Shown one piece after another: positions 17,528 to 25,726 of a stretch of DNA of 64,000 nt. The translations under genes were made by a program, and so were the position numbers. The stretch comes from Marinobacter sp. F3R08 (GTDB taxonomy: Bacteria; Pseudomonadota; Gammaproteobacteria; Pseudomonadales; Oleiphilaceae): assembly GCF_018860425.1 (NCBI RefSeq), contig NZ_JAHKPI010000025.1:876381-940380 (forward strand), read 5' to 3'. Numbering within the stretch: the first letter of the stretch is position 1; the number at the start of each line of letters is the position of its first letter. The notes beneath the pieces were generated by a model. The model did not search any database and was not told the origin of the DNA. It was given only the letters and a program-made list of their open reading frames with translations.

Positions 17528-18947
17528 GGTGTTGCTCTTCTTGATTGACCGGGGCGTGGGTTTCCAGACGGCGTTTGCGGTAGACAAACTGCTCGCTGGG
17601 CGATTGCTGATCCAGAATCCGGAACCGGTTGGTGGTAACCACCTGCATTCCGTCCGGGGGCGAGTTTACCAGCCGGTTCAGGGCCGCCAGTAAATCCGCA
17701 AAGCGATAGCCGGGAATAAAGCCGTCCAGGCGACCGTGCAGCTCCCGCACAAGATCGTTGGTTGGTCGCAGTTCCAGGGTTTCCAGCCATTGATAGAGCT
17801 GATTGATACGCTGTACGTCAATGCGGGTGTGGCGACCACTGCCCTCCACTTCCTGCAATACCGGCACCTCCGCTTTTCGGCGAAGATCGTTCAGGCGCAG
17901 GTCCAGCTCGCTGAACAACAGCTGGTAGTAGCTGGACGATTCACCGAAGGCGTAGTGTTTCGGCCGCTGCTGAGCCCGAAGCCCCACCAGAAAGCCCGTG
18001 CTGCGGGCGAAGTCGCCGCCCTCCAGCCATTTTCGTTTGAGGCTGAGGGTTTCGGTTTCGCCCTTGAGTTCCTGCAGCTTGCCGTAGAAATGCTCCATGG
18101 CGTTGTACTGAACCATGCCCTGACGGGTCTTGCGCAGAAAGTGCTCCACTTCCTGGGCCACCGCCTGAATCGGCTTGTACAGGGCGTTGAGACTGATCGA
18201 AGAACGGAACAACTGGTCCGCAAGACTGTGATCACCGTGGCTTTCCAGCAGCCGCACCATAGCTTCCAGAGTCTCGAACAGGTTGCTGCCATCAGGCAGT
18301 CGGGTATCCGGATTCAGGAACACCAGGGTCGGTTTTATATGACGCTCGTACAGGGTAACGATCTGTTCAAACAGATTCTGGCGGAACTCCAGGTATTTCT
18401 CGGGCGCCCGGCTGGCATCGCCGGACAGATCCGCAAGCTGTGCACTGATGGTCTGCATGCGCAGCACGTTCTGGCGCAACAGACCAATGAGCTGGCTGAC
18501 CCGTTCATTCAGATCGTCCCTCAGTTCGGTGTAGTCCGGGTCCACATCGCTGAAGCTGCTGGTTTCCAGTCGATTACGCACATCTCTAAGGGTCACCAGA
18601 TGGCCCCGCAAACGGGCATCGGTCAGTTCCTGATAGAGCGAGGCGTTACAGGCCCGCATCAGGTTGATCAGGGCATCCTGCAACACCAGCCGGCGCTCGC
18701 CATCGGCCTTGATGATGTCGATCACCAGGCCGCTGCGGAACAGATTCTCGGTATTCAGCGCCAGCCTCACCCGCTCCCGGTCGGCATTGCCGAGAGTTCG
18801 GGTATAGTCCATCACCTCGGTCACCAGATCGCTCTCACGGATGAATCTGGCCTCGTTCCGGTCCATCCGTTCAATCATCCGGAACAGAATCTTCGGGTGC
18901 TCGAACAGCAGCCGGGTGGTGTCCAGGGTGCTGAAGCGTTTACTCAT
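17520..18947 (-). CDS. mksF: MksF/MukF/JetA-like kleisin
   Basis: A 475-residue protein, mostly helical, with N-terminal winged-helix-like segments (FEHPKILFRMIERMDRNEAR) and a long helical middle, then a basic C-terminal tail (VYRKRRLETHAP). Its length is that of MksF or JetA rather than classical MukF. It overlaps the SMC gene by 8 bases (ATGAGTAA) and the MksE gene by 8 bases, so the three subunits are translationally coupled. Kleisins bridge the two SMC heads and recruit MksE. Assignment is by context and size. Confidence 0.7.
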   Translation of the reverse strand: MSKRFSTLDTTRLLFEHPKILFRMIERMDRNEARFIRESDLVTEVMDYTRTLGNADRERVRLALNTENLFRSGLVIDIIKADGERRLVLQDALINLMRACNASLYQELTDARLRGHLVTLRDVRNRLETSSFSDVDPDYTELRDDLNERVSQLIGLLRQNVLRMQTISAQLADLSGDASRAPEKYLEFRQNLFEQIVTLYERHIKPTLVFLNPDTRLPDGSNLFETLEAMVRLLESHGDHSLADQLFRSSISLNALYKPIQAVAQEVEHFLRKTRQGMVQYNAMEHFYGKLQELKGETETLSLKRKWLEGGDFARSTGFLVGLRAQQRPKHYAFGESSSYYQLLFSELDLRLNDLRRKAEVPVLQEVEGSGRHTRIDVQRINQLYQWLETLELRPTNDLVRELHGRLDGFIPGYRFADLLAALNRLVNSPPDGMQVVTTNRFRILDQQSPSEQFVYRKRRLETHAPVNQEEQHHA

Positions 18948-21882
18948 CCGCCAGCTCCAGCAGGCTGTTCTGGGTCTGATCCGCCCATTGGCTCAGCGAT
19001 TCACCATTGGTGAAACCTTCAGCCCCACCCCAGAACACCAGGGTACGCTGTGGGCTATAGGGTCGTGCCGTGCGCATCTGCCCGACTTCCAGGTGGCGCC
19101 CGATCAGGTAAATCACCTCCGCGCTGGCACTGTGGGTGGCAGCGGAGAACAGATTGAAACCTTGCTTGCGAAGCCTTTCCAGCAGCGTGGGCATCTGACT
19201 GATGTCCACGCTGGCCAGCTCATCCAGCACCATGGGAAACGACAGCTGCACACCCGGGTACAGCACCCGTTTAAGCAGCCGATAAACCAGCTCCAGGTTG
19301 ATCAGTGCGGTGGTAGACGTGGACTGACCTTTTTTGTCCAGGTTCGTGGCGTTTTCCTTGCGGGTACGGTAGGAAATGCCGGTAATCACCTTGTCCATGG
19401 TCAGGCGCTTGCTGCCGCCCTGCTCGCCGAAGAAGTCTGCCACAAACACCCGCAATCGGTCGTAGAACGCATCGGACTGCAGCTGATTGCCATAGGGATC
19501 GATGTTGTTGGCTTCTTCCACCAGATTGCGGAATTTGGGATCGGTGTGAATATCTACGCGGATTTCCACCAGATCGTTGATGCACACGCCATCCAGCTCC
19601 CGGTTGAGCTGCGATTCAAACCGGCTGATGTGTTCGTGGTTGGATTTCAGGGCCTGCCGGTAGCTGGCCACAGTTTCGTTGTGGATACCAACCTGCTGTT
19701 CAAGGACATTCCATCGCTCGGCCATGCCGGCAAACAGATCCGCGAGGCTTTTGAAGGTTTCCCGGATAACCGATGACGCCGGACTGTCTTTCTGCAACTC
19801 ACCTTCGGCATCGTCATGAATGCCCAGATAGACAAACTGGCGCAGGTGGTCGAGGATGCTGCGACGGCGCTCTTCCAGGTCGTCGAGCTGATTTTGCAGA
19901 TCGTCGAACGCGGCGACAGCCACCTGCTCTATATCCAGCGGCTGCTCCGCTTCCACGGCTTTCAGATGCGCAAACCGGTGCTCCACGGTGCCCACGCTGC
20001 GGCTGAGGCCTGCCAGCTCCCGTTCGCGCTCTTCGATACGCTCTTTCTCGGCTCTGGCGTTGGCAACCTTCTGCTGCACAGCATCCTGCTTTTCCTGCTC
20101 CAGCCGGGCCTGTTCTTCCAGTCTGGCCAGCTGCTCTTCCGCGGCCCGTTTCTCCTCGGTGGCGTCCTGCAGGGTGGTGGCGGCAGCCGGGAAACGCTGG
20201 AGTGTTTCCAGATCTTTTTCGATGGCACGGATTTCCTTTTCCGTGCGCTCGATCAGTCGGGGCCGGTCATGTTCCTGATTGGCGGTGTCTGCCAGTTCGG
20301 CACGCTCCTTTTCCAGGCCATGAAGCTCGCCTTCGATATGCCGGCGCTGCTCCGCAAAGTCAGTCTGCCGGGCTGGCTGCCCCTGGTATTCGGCATCGAA
20401 CCAGTCAAAACCTTTATCATTGGGCACGAACAGCCGGGCAAAGGCCTCAATGGCGGCCCTGGTCTCGCCGCTCAGATCCTGACCCGGGCTGGCCATGACC
20501 AGGCGCGGATCCACGGCCCGCAGCGGCGCAGCGGTGGCCTCATCCAGCTGGTTCTGCAACTGCCAATGTTGCTTGCTCTCGCGATCTTTGAGGGATTCCA
20601 GCTTGCGCTCGAGTTCCTGCTGCTTTTTCTTGATCTGCTCCAGCCGGATTTCTGCCTGGGCGGCGCTCTTCAGGGCAGCCAGATGCCCTTTCTTGCTGTC
20701 GAGTTCCTCTTTCTGGATCTCCTCGATTTCCTGCAGAGTCATTTCCCCGTATTGGGACACCAGCAGTTCGCCATCTTTCTGGTTCTGCTCAGCCTGCTTG
20801 ATCCGACGGTCGGCAGAGCGGATTTCGCCCTTCAGGCCGCTGGCCTCCTGCTCCAGTTTCTTCAGGGCCTGCAGCACATGGCGCAGCGTCTCGTTCTGTT
20901 CATTGAACGCCTCCACAGCGCCTTTGCGTCGCTCGCCAATGTCCTGCAGTGCGTTAGTCACGCCATCGCGAAAAACGGCAAAGTCATGCTGGCTGCGGAG
21001 TAACGTCTGGTAGGCCTGGTAATCCTTTTGCAGCTTTTCAAACCGTGAGCGCTCTTTCTCAATGCGTGTCAGCTGGGTTTGTTGCTGCTTCAACTGGTCA
21101 TGCCGGTTCAGGAAGTCGTCGATATTGAAATCAAAGGCATCATCGGCAAATTTCTTATCCGCCTCGATAATGCTGGCCACCGCGTTAGACATGGCCTGAT
21201 CGTCCGCCTTCATTTCGAACAACAGCAGGATCAGCGTGCGCAGAGACTGCACCCGTCGTTCATCAGACTCACCTAGGGGCAGCACGGAATAACGCACCGC
21301 ATCAGCGTTCATCAGTTCGCTGCTGTAGAGCATCTGCTTGAGCTTGCCGGGATCGTTCACCAGCCGGGTTTCTCTGGAGAGCTTCTTCAGCGCCTCGGAC
21401 AAACGGCTGAACGAGAGCTCCGGCACCGCTTGGCCAATACCATCCTCATCATCCCCGTTCCAGAACAGCGGCCGCAGCTGGTCGTAACCCACCGGAACAA
21501 AGGCACGGCCATAGCTAAGCTGGCTGGCGCTGTCCCGGTACAGGATCTGGCAATGCACCCCGGCCGGGTTTTCGGCCTCCATGATCAGGAAACTGAACTG
21601 GCTCGGAAAGTAATGCTGGTAGCTTTCCTCGTTGGTGTAGAAGCTGCCGGCACTGGCATTACGGAAGGCAAATTTCTTGCGGCTGTTCTTGAAGTTGTTT
21701 TCCGGCAACAGGAACAGACGCAGGCTGTTTAAAAGGCTGGATTTGCCCAGATTCCCGGGACCCAAAACCAGGCCGTGGTTATCCACCGGAATTTCCACGT
21801 AACAAAAGCCGGCTGAATCCACCAACACCAGACGGCGGATACCAAAATTGAAATTGCCTGGGCTCCCCTGGGAGTCACTCAT
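18940..21882 (-). CDS. mksB: MukB/MksB/JetC-like SMC ATPase with atypical signature motif
   Basis: A 980-residue ABC-type SMC protein. Walker A GPGNLGKS lies at residues 41-48. Long coiled coils (about 255-480 and 560-690) flank a non-coil middle near 480-560 that could serve as hinge. A C-terminal head carries Walker B FPMVLDE near residue 887. The ABC signature position reads GQSTSTTALINLE instead of LSGGQ. Such ATPases extrude DNA loops in chromosome segregation or, with a JetD nuclease, cleave plasmids (Wadjet). No JetD-like gene is nearby. The gene order SMC-kleisin-MksE differs from the usual F-E-B or A-B-C-D. Confidence 0.78.
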   Translation of the reverse strand: MSDSQGSPGNFNFGIRRLVLVDSAGFCYVEIPVDNHGLVLGPGNLGKSSLLNSLRLFLLPENNFKNSRKKFAFRNASAGSFYTNEESYQHYFPSQFSFLIMEAENPAGVHCQILYRDSASQLSYGRAFVPVGYDQLRPLFWNGDDEDGIGQAVPELSFSRLSEALKKLSRETRLVNDPGKLKQMLYSSELMNADAVRYSVLPLGESDERRVQSLRTLILLLFEMKADDQAMSNAVASIIEADKKFADDAFDFNIDDFLNRHDQLKQQQTQLTRIEKERSRFEKLQKDYQAYQTLLRSQHDFAVFRDGVTNALQDIGERRKGAVEAFNEQNETLRHVLQALKKLEQEASGLKGEIRSADRRIKQAEQNQKDGELLVSQYGEMTLQEIEEIQKEELDSKKGHLAALKSAAQAEIRLEQIKKKQQELERKLESLKDRESKQHWQLQNQLDEATAAPLRAVDPRLVMASPGQDLSGETRAAIEAFARLFVPNDKGFDWFDAEYQGQPARQTDFAEQRRHIEGELHGLEKERAELADTANQEHDRPRLIERTEKEIRAIEKDLETLQRFPAAATTLQDATEEKRAAEEQLARLEEQARLEQEKQDAVQQKVANARAEKERIEERERELAGLSRSVGTVEHRFAHLKAVEAEQPLDIEQVAVAAFDDLQNQLDDLEERRRSILDHLRQFVYLGIHDDAEGELQKDSPASSVIRETFKSLADLFAGMAERWNVLEQQVGIHNETVASYRQALKSNHEHISRFESQLNRELDGVCINDLVEIRVDIHTDPKFRNLVEEANNIDPYGNQLQSDAFYDRLRVFVADFFGEQGGSKRLTMDKVITGISYRTRKENATNLDKKGQSTSTTALINLELVYRLLKRVLYPGVQLSFPMVLDELASVDISQMPTLLERLRKQGFNLFSAATHSASAEVIYLIGRHLEVGQMRTARPYSPQRTLVFWGGAEGFTNGESLSQWADQTQNSLLELADE

Positions 21883-22024
21883 CCAGAATTATCTCCTCAC
21901 GAACATCAGGTTCAGGTTTTAAAAGAAACGCTATCGGGAATGTATTGTATCGATTGCTTGCTACGCAATGACAATTCAGAGATTGTATTGTTGTTCTAAT
22001 GAAAATACCCCATCGAGAAAGCGG

Positions 22025-23035
22025 ATGTGCCGATACCCGATCAAACTGCGGATGCCTCTGTGTGTATTAATTGCTGCTTCGGTCACCCTCCCCGGGATGT
22101 CCCATGCCGATTTGCTGAGTGTCGCCTGGGACAATGATTTACTGACGGGTTCAGACCGGGGTTACACCAACGGCCTCATGATCTCCTACCTCACTGACCC
22201 GATCCAGAATCACGAAGCTCACTCTTCCGGTCTTGTTGGCACAGCTGCAAACACCCTGGGCGCTCTGCCCGGAGTTTCTTCCCCGGGACAGCAACAGGCG
22301 CTGGCCTTCAGTCTGAGGCAGCTTATGGTAACGCCTGCCAACATTGCGGCCACGCCACCAGACACAAACGATTTGCCCTATGCCGGCTTTCTCTCTGCCA
22401 GCGCTACGTTATGGAGCTGGAATACCGACACAATTACAGGCTATGGCGTTCACTTGGGAGTTATTGGCCCCGAGAGCGGTGCGGCGGCTTCCCAGAAGTG
22501 GGTCCACAAACTGACGGGAAGCCAAAAGCCAAGGGGATGGGATTCCCAGCTGGGCACCGATGTCATCGGGGGCATCCAGGGAGCCCACGGGCGCAAACTG
22601 ATACAATACGGTTCATCAGATGAGCTGCAACAAGAGCTCTCGCTCGTTGGTTCTGCAACCCTTTCAAGCTTTCGAACCAGTCTCAGATTCGGAACCGTTT
22701 GGCGTACCGGGCACAATCTACCAGTGAATTTCTTACCCGACTACGCCAGCTCTTCCTCCACTATAGGGTTGCCGGGCGCTCTTGATAGCAACGGCCCCGG
22801 ATGGTCAGTTTTCATAGGGTTAGGCCTTGAAGCTGTTCCCTACTCCTATCTCGATAAAAACTCCGGGCGTTACCGGTTCGAGGAGAGCCTGTTTCAGGGC
22901 CACGCCGGAATTGGTGCCACGATGCTTTGGGAAAAGCTGCAACTGTCGCTGATCCTTCGAGCAACCACGGGAGAAGAAGAAACCAATAAAGAGAACTTCA
23001 CCTTTGGAAGCCTCTCAGCAATATGGGCTTTATAA
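22025..23035 (+). CDS. LpxR-like outer membrane lipid A deacylase
   Basis: The start is taken at MCRYPIKLRMPLC (22025); in-frame ATGs at 21968 and 22052 are alternatives. A signal peptide ending in MSHA is followed by the LpxR (DUF2219) opening LLSVAWDNDLLTGSDRGYTNGL, with the conserved Asn-Asp and Tyr-Thr-Asn-Gly residues. LpxR is a 12-stranded outer membrane barrel that removes the 3'-acyloxyacyl group of lipid A in a calcium-dependent way. The length of about 336 residues is normal. It stands alone, divergent from the SMC operon. Confidence 0.82.
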   Translation: MCRYPIKLRMPLCVLIAASVTLPGMSHADLLSVAWDNDLLTGSDRGYTNGLMISYLTDPIQNHEAHSSGLVGTAANTLGALPGVSSPGQQQALAFSLRQLMVTPANIAATPPDTNDLPYAGFLSASATLWSWNTDTITGYGVHLGVIGPESGAAASQKWVHKLTGSQKPRGWDSQLGTDVIGGIQGAHGRKLIQYGSSDELQQELSLVGSATLSSFRTSLRFGTVWRTGHNLPVNFLPDYASSSSTIGLPGALDSNGPGWSVFIGLGLEAVPYSYLDKNSGRYRFEESLFQGHAGIGATMLWEKLQLSLILRATTGEEETNKENFTFGSLSAIWAL

Positions 23036-23122
23036 ATAGCCCGCTTCACGCTTGATGCAGTGCACTGGCTCCAGAGACAGCCGCAATTCAGTGGTCGTAA
23101 AAAACCTGGAACGGAGAGTGCG

Positions 23123-23941
23123 ATGACAAAACTAGCCCTGGTAACCGGTGCCAGCACCGGCATTGGCCGCGAGACCTGCGACCTCTTTGCCCGGAATGGC
23201 TACAGAGTAATAGCGCTGTCCCGAGAGCCCAGTGGCCTAGAGTCCGCAGCCCTGGAGTTGGCGTTGGATCTTGAATCCTTCGAGCAGATTGAGTGGCTTG
23301 CAGATGCACTGGACGCCGAAATTGCGGGCGCCGAACGGGTTATTCTGGTGAACAACTCGGGTTACGGACAATTCGGCGCGCTTCGCGACCTGTCCGAATC
23401 CATGTGGCAAAAGCAGTTCAGCACCCACGTATTCGGCCCGATCAAGCTGGCTGCTGTCTGTCTAAGGCTCTGCGAGCAACACGGTATACCCTTGCGGGTT
23501 ATCGCCGTAAGCTCCGTGCTCTCCATTGTGCCCCAACAAATGAAAGGCGCCTATTGTGCTGCGAAATCCGCGATGAACGCGGCTCACGACAGCTTCTGGT
23601 TCGATGAAAAGGGCAGTAATAGCCTGGAGAGTGTTTCGCTGGTGCTTCCAGGGCCCGTGAAGACACAGTTCAGAGAGCATGCGCTGGCCGCTTTACAGCC
23701 CGTGATTGGTAACGCGGGCTCAGAGCACCAGAACAAGTACGAAGCAATGGCAGCGTCACTCGCGCCAGGGGCTAAAATGAAGCCCTTTACAGCCAGTGCG
23801 GCCGACGTTGCCGAAAAGATTTTCAGGGCTGCAGAAGCTGTGCGGTCCAAGCCTCGATATCTGGTTACACCGCAGACTTATCTTGCTGCTTTTATCACTC
23901 GATTTCTGCCCTGCTCTATGCAGCGGAGAATGTTGGGGTAG
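23123..23941 (+). CDS. Short-chain dehydrogenase/reductase
   Basis: The start at MTKLALVTGAST (23123) has ACGGAGAG 6 bases upstream; the longer reading from 23060 is unlikely. The 272-residue protein has the NAD(P) motif TGASTGIG, an active-site Ser in AVSSV and the catalytic YCAAK. A slightly changed NNSG replaces NNAG. The substrate is unknown. The C-terminus is hydrophobic and basic (TYLAAFITRFLPCSM), like SDRs that dock to membranes or act on lipids. It converges with the methyltransferase-HNH gene. Confidence 0.85.
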   Translation: MTKLALVTGASTGIGRETCDLFARNGYRVIALSREPSGLESAALELALDLESFEQIEWLADALDAEIAGAERVILVNNSGYGQFGALRDLSESMWQKQFSTHVFGPIKLAAVCLRLCEQHGIPLRVIAVSSVLSIVPQQMKGAYCAAKSAMNAAHDSFWFDEKGSNSLESVSLVLPGPVKTQFREHALAALQPVIGNAGSEHQNKYEAMAASLAPGAKMKPFTASAADVAEKIFRAAEAVRSKPRYLVTPQTYLAAFITRFLPCSMQRRMLG

Positions 23942-24043
23942 AGTCCCGAGGCTTCGCCTACAAACAGGACATCTGTTTTCGTGATTGAGCCCACGCAAAG
24001 CTCGCTATATGGCGAGAGAACGACAGTCCATCGCCCATCTGAT

Positions 24044-25726
24044 TTACACGCCCAACCACTCTGCCAGCTGAAGATTGGCTTTCAGCCTCAATCGCTGCTG
24101 AAGCATTCCCTCAAAAACGCCTTCCACGGATCGTTCCTGCCCCAACAATGGTAGCGAGGCCTCGGCCTCTGAGAAGAACTGCTCTTCGCGAGGCGTGCCC
24201 ACAATGGCTTGCTCCCACCAGTTCACTATTCGAGGGTGCGCTTCCTTGAGCAGCAGGTCCCCGGGCAGCTTTTCGGACTTCGAAGCGTTCGCTGTATGAG
24301 TTGCTGGCATCAGATTCCAGAGATCGTTGTTGTTCCAACGCGACCAAGGAAAACAGTGGTCAACGTCAAACCGCTTCGTTTTGAGACTCTGTGCTGTCCA
24401 TACGCACTCGACTTTGCCGGTCTGCAGCTGCTGTTGAACCAGTTGACGGACAGCTGACGTATCGCGCCGACCTTCAACCCACTGTAAACCACGATGGTAG
24501 ACATCCATGGAATAACGCAGATCCCAGCTACCCATCAAATCAATCCATTCATTAACAATCGCAGGCTCAATCCAGCACGCATAGCGACTGAATGCATCCC
24601 AAAGAAATGAAGGAACGCGGAAGGTACCGAACCGGGAAAGCGTTGCTTTGTCCAAACGCACAGGTGCCTTCCTGATGGTCATTCTGGCCGAACCGGCCTC
24701 GAAGATCTGACGGTTACTGCCGGGCCAGGTCGTGAAATGTGCGGGGTTCTTGAGAATGGTCGAGCAAGCGTCCCGGATAGCGCGCAGGACTACCGGAGCA
24801 ACATCCGCCGACAGCGACATCCCCACTCTGAAATCCAGAGGCGTGAAACTCTGCAGCCTGAAGAAATCCTCCGTCGCAAAGCCATAGCCACGGCTACCTG
24901 GCGCTTGCCTCAGCTCATGCCGGAGAACCAGTGGGTGATAAAGCATAATCCAGAACAGCCCGACTGCACCAAGCGGAATATCCACCCAATCATCGGTACG
25001 TTTAAGAGCCAGACCAGGGGCGCCATCAGCAATCCGGACAAGGGTTCGCAGTAAACCCAGCTTGTAAGTCGACGACTTATTATCGTTAACGATGATGTGA
25101 CGGACTGTCGGCAATGCGCCTGTGCCATCGTCTGCCAAGCGAAAAGCCAGAGTCTCCCAGGAAACTTCGTCCCTTTGGAGCTCATCCTTCTTGCGCCCGA
25201 CCGGCAACGGAAGCGGGATCAGTGCTCGGCGTTTGGCGAAACCCTCCAGCTCTTCCCTGCTGACATCGTAAAAACGCCGTTCGCCGTCACCTGGTCCATG
25301 CCGAAGCGTAATCACCAGCATTCCACCGGGTGCCAAAAGCTCAGTCAGGATTCGAAAAGCACGTTCACGATCAGATGGCGGGATATGCATCCAGACTGCG
25401 GAAACAAGAATAAGATCGAAGCGATAGCTCAACTTCCGGATCTTACCTAGATCGGGCAATTGATCGTCTAACCAGTGAATGCTCTGATTGTGAGTGGAGG
25501 CCTGCCCCAAGTCGCGTAGGCCAGCTGCCGGCTCTACCGCAACAACGTCCCAGCCCCGTGTTGCAAGAGCGCCGGAATCGCGACCGCTGCCTGCGCCCAC
25601 ATCGAGAGCAAGGCCTGCTTTATCGCCAAGGAAGGAGAGCCAGTCTTGGTGAACCTGTTCGAAGGTCAGGGACTGGTATTGGGTGAAGAAGTTTTGGGCG
25701 TTTTTGTTGTAGGGACCGTAACTCAT
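24044..25726 (-). CDS. Class I methyltransferase fused to HNH endonuclease domain
   Basis: Starting at MSYGPYNKNAQ (25726), whose ATG overlaps the helicase stop as ATGA, the product has 560 residues. Residues 1-200 form a SAM-dependent methyltransferase with motif I LALDVGAGSGRD and the late strand GGMLVITLRHGPG. There is no NPPY/DPPY box, so it resembles small-molecule methyltransferases more than DNA modification enzymes. A middle region (200-430) is not recognised. Near 450-490 an HNH nuclease motif reads FDVDHCFPWS, then WNLMPATHTANASKSEKLP. Coupling to the PLD-helicase gene implies a joint role, plausibly anti-phage defence. Confidence 0.75.
   Translation of the reverse strand: MSYGPYNKNAQNFFTQYQSLTFEQVHQDWLSFLGDKAGLALDVGAGSGRDSGALATRGWDVVAVEPAAGLRDLGQASTHNQSIHWLDDQLPDLGKIRKLSYRFDLILVSAVWMHIPPSDRERAFRILTELLAPGGMLVITLRHGPGDGERRFYDVSREELEGFAKRRALIPLPLPVGRKKDELQRDEVSWETLAFRLADDGTGALPTVRHIIVNDNKSSTYKLGLLRTLVRIADGAPGLALKRTDDWVDIPLGAVGLFWIMLYHPLVLRHELRQAPGSRGYGFATEDFFRLQSFTPLDFRVGMSLSADVAPVVLRAIRDACSTILKNPAHFTTWPGSNRQIFEAGSARMTIRKAPVRLDKATLSRFGTFRVPSFLWDAFSRYACWIEPAIVNEWIDLMGSWDLRYSMDVYHRGLQWVEGRRDTSAVRQLVQQQLQTGKVECVWTAQSLKTKRFDVDHCFPWSRWNNNDLWNLMPATHTANASKSEKLPGDLLLKEAHPRIVNWWEQAIVGTPREEQFFSEAEASLPLLGQERSVEGVFEGMLQQRLRLKANLQLAEWLGV

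Noticed and set aside
17736..19013. 425-codon open frame on the plus strand
   Set aside because: Runs antisense over the kleisin gene; shadow reading caused by the base composition of the real gene, with no family resemblance.
19816..21003. 395-codon open frame on the plus strand
   Set aside because: Antisense to the coiled-coil part of the SMC gene; Leu/Gln/Phe-rich composition is the typical mirror of Glu/Lys/Gln coils.
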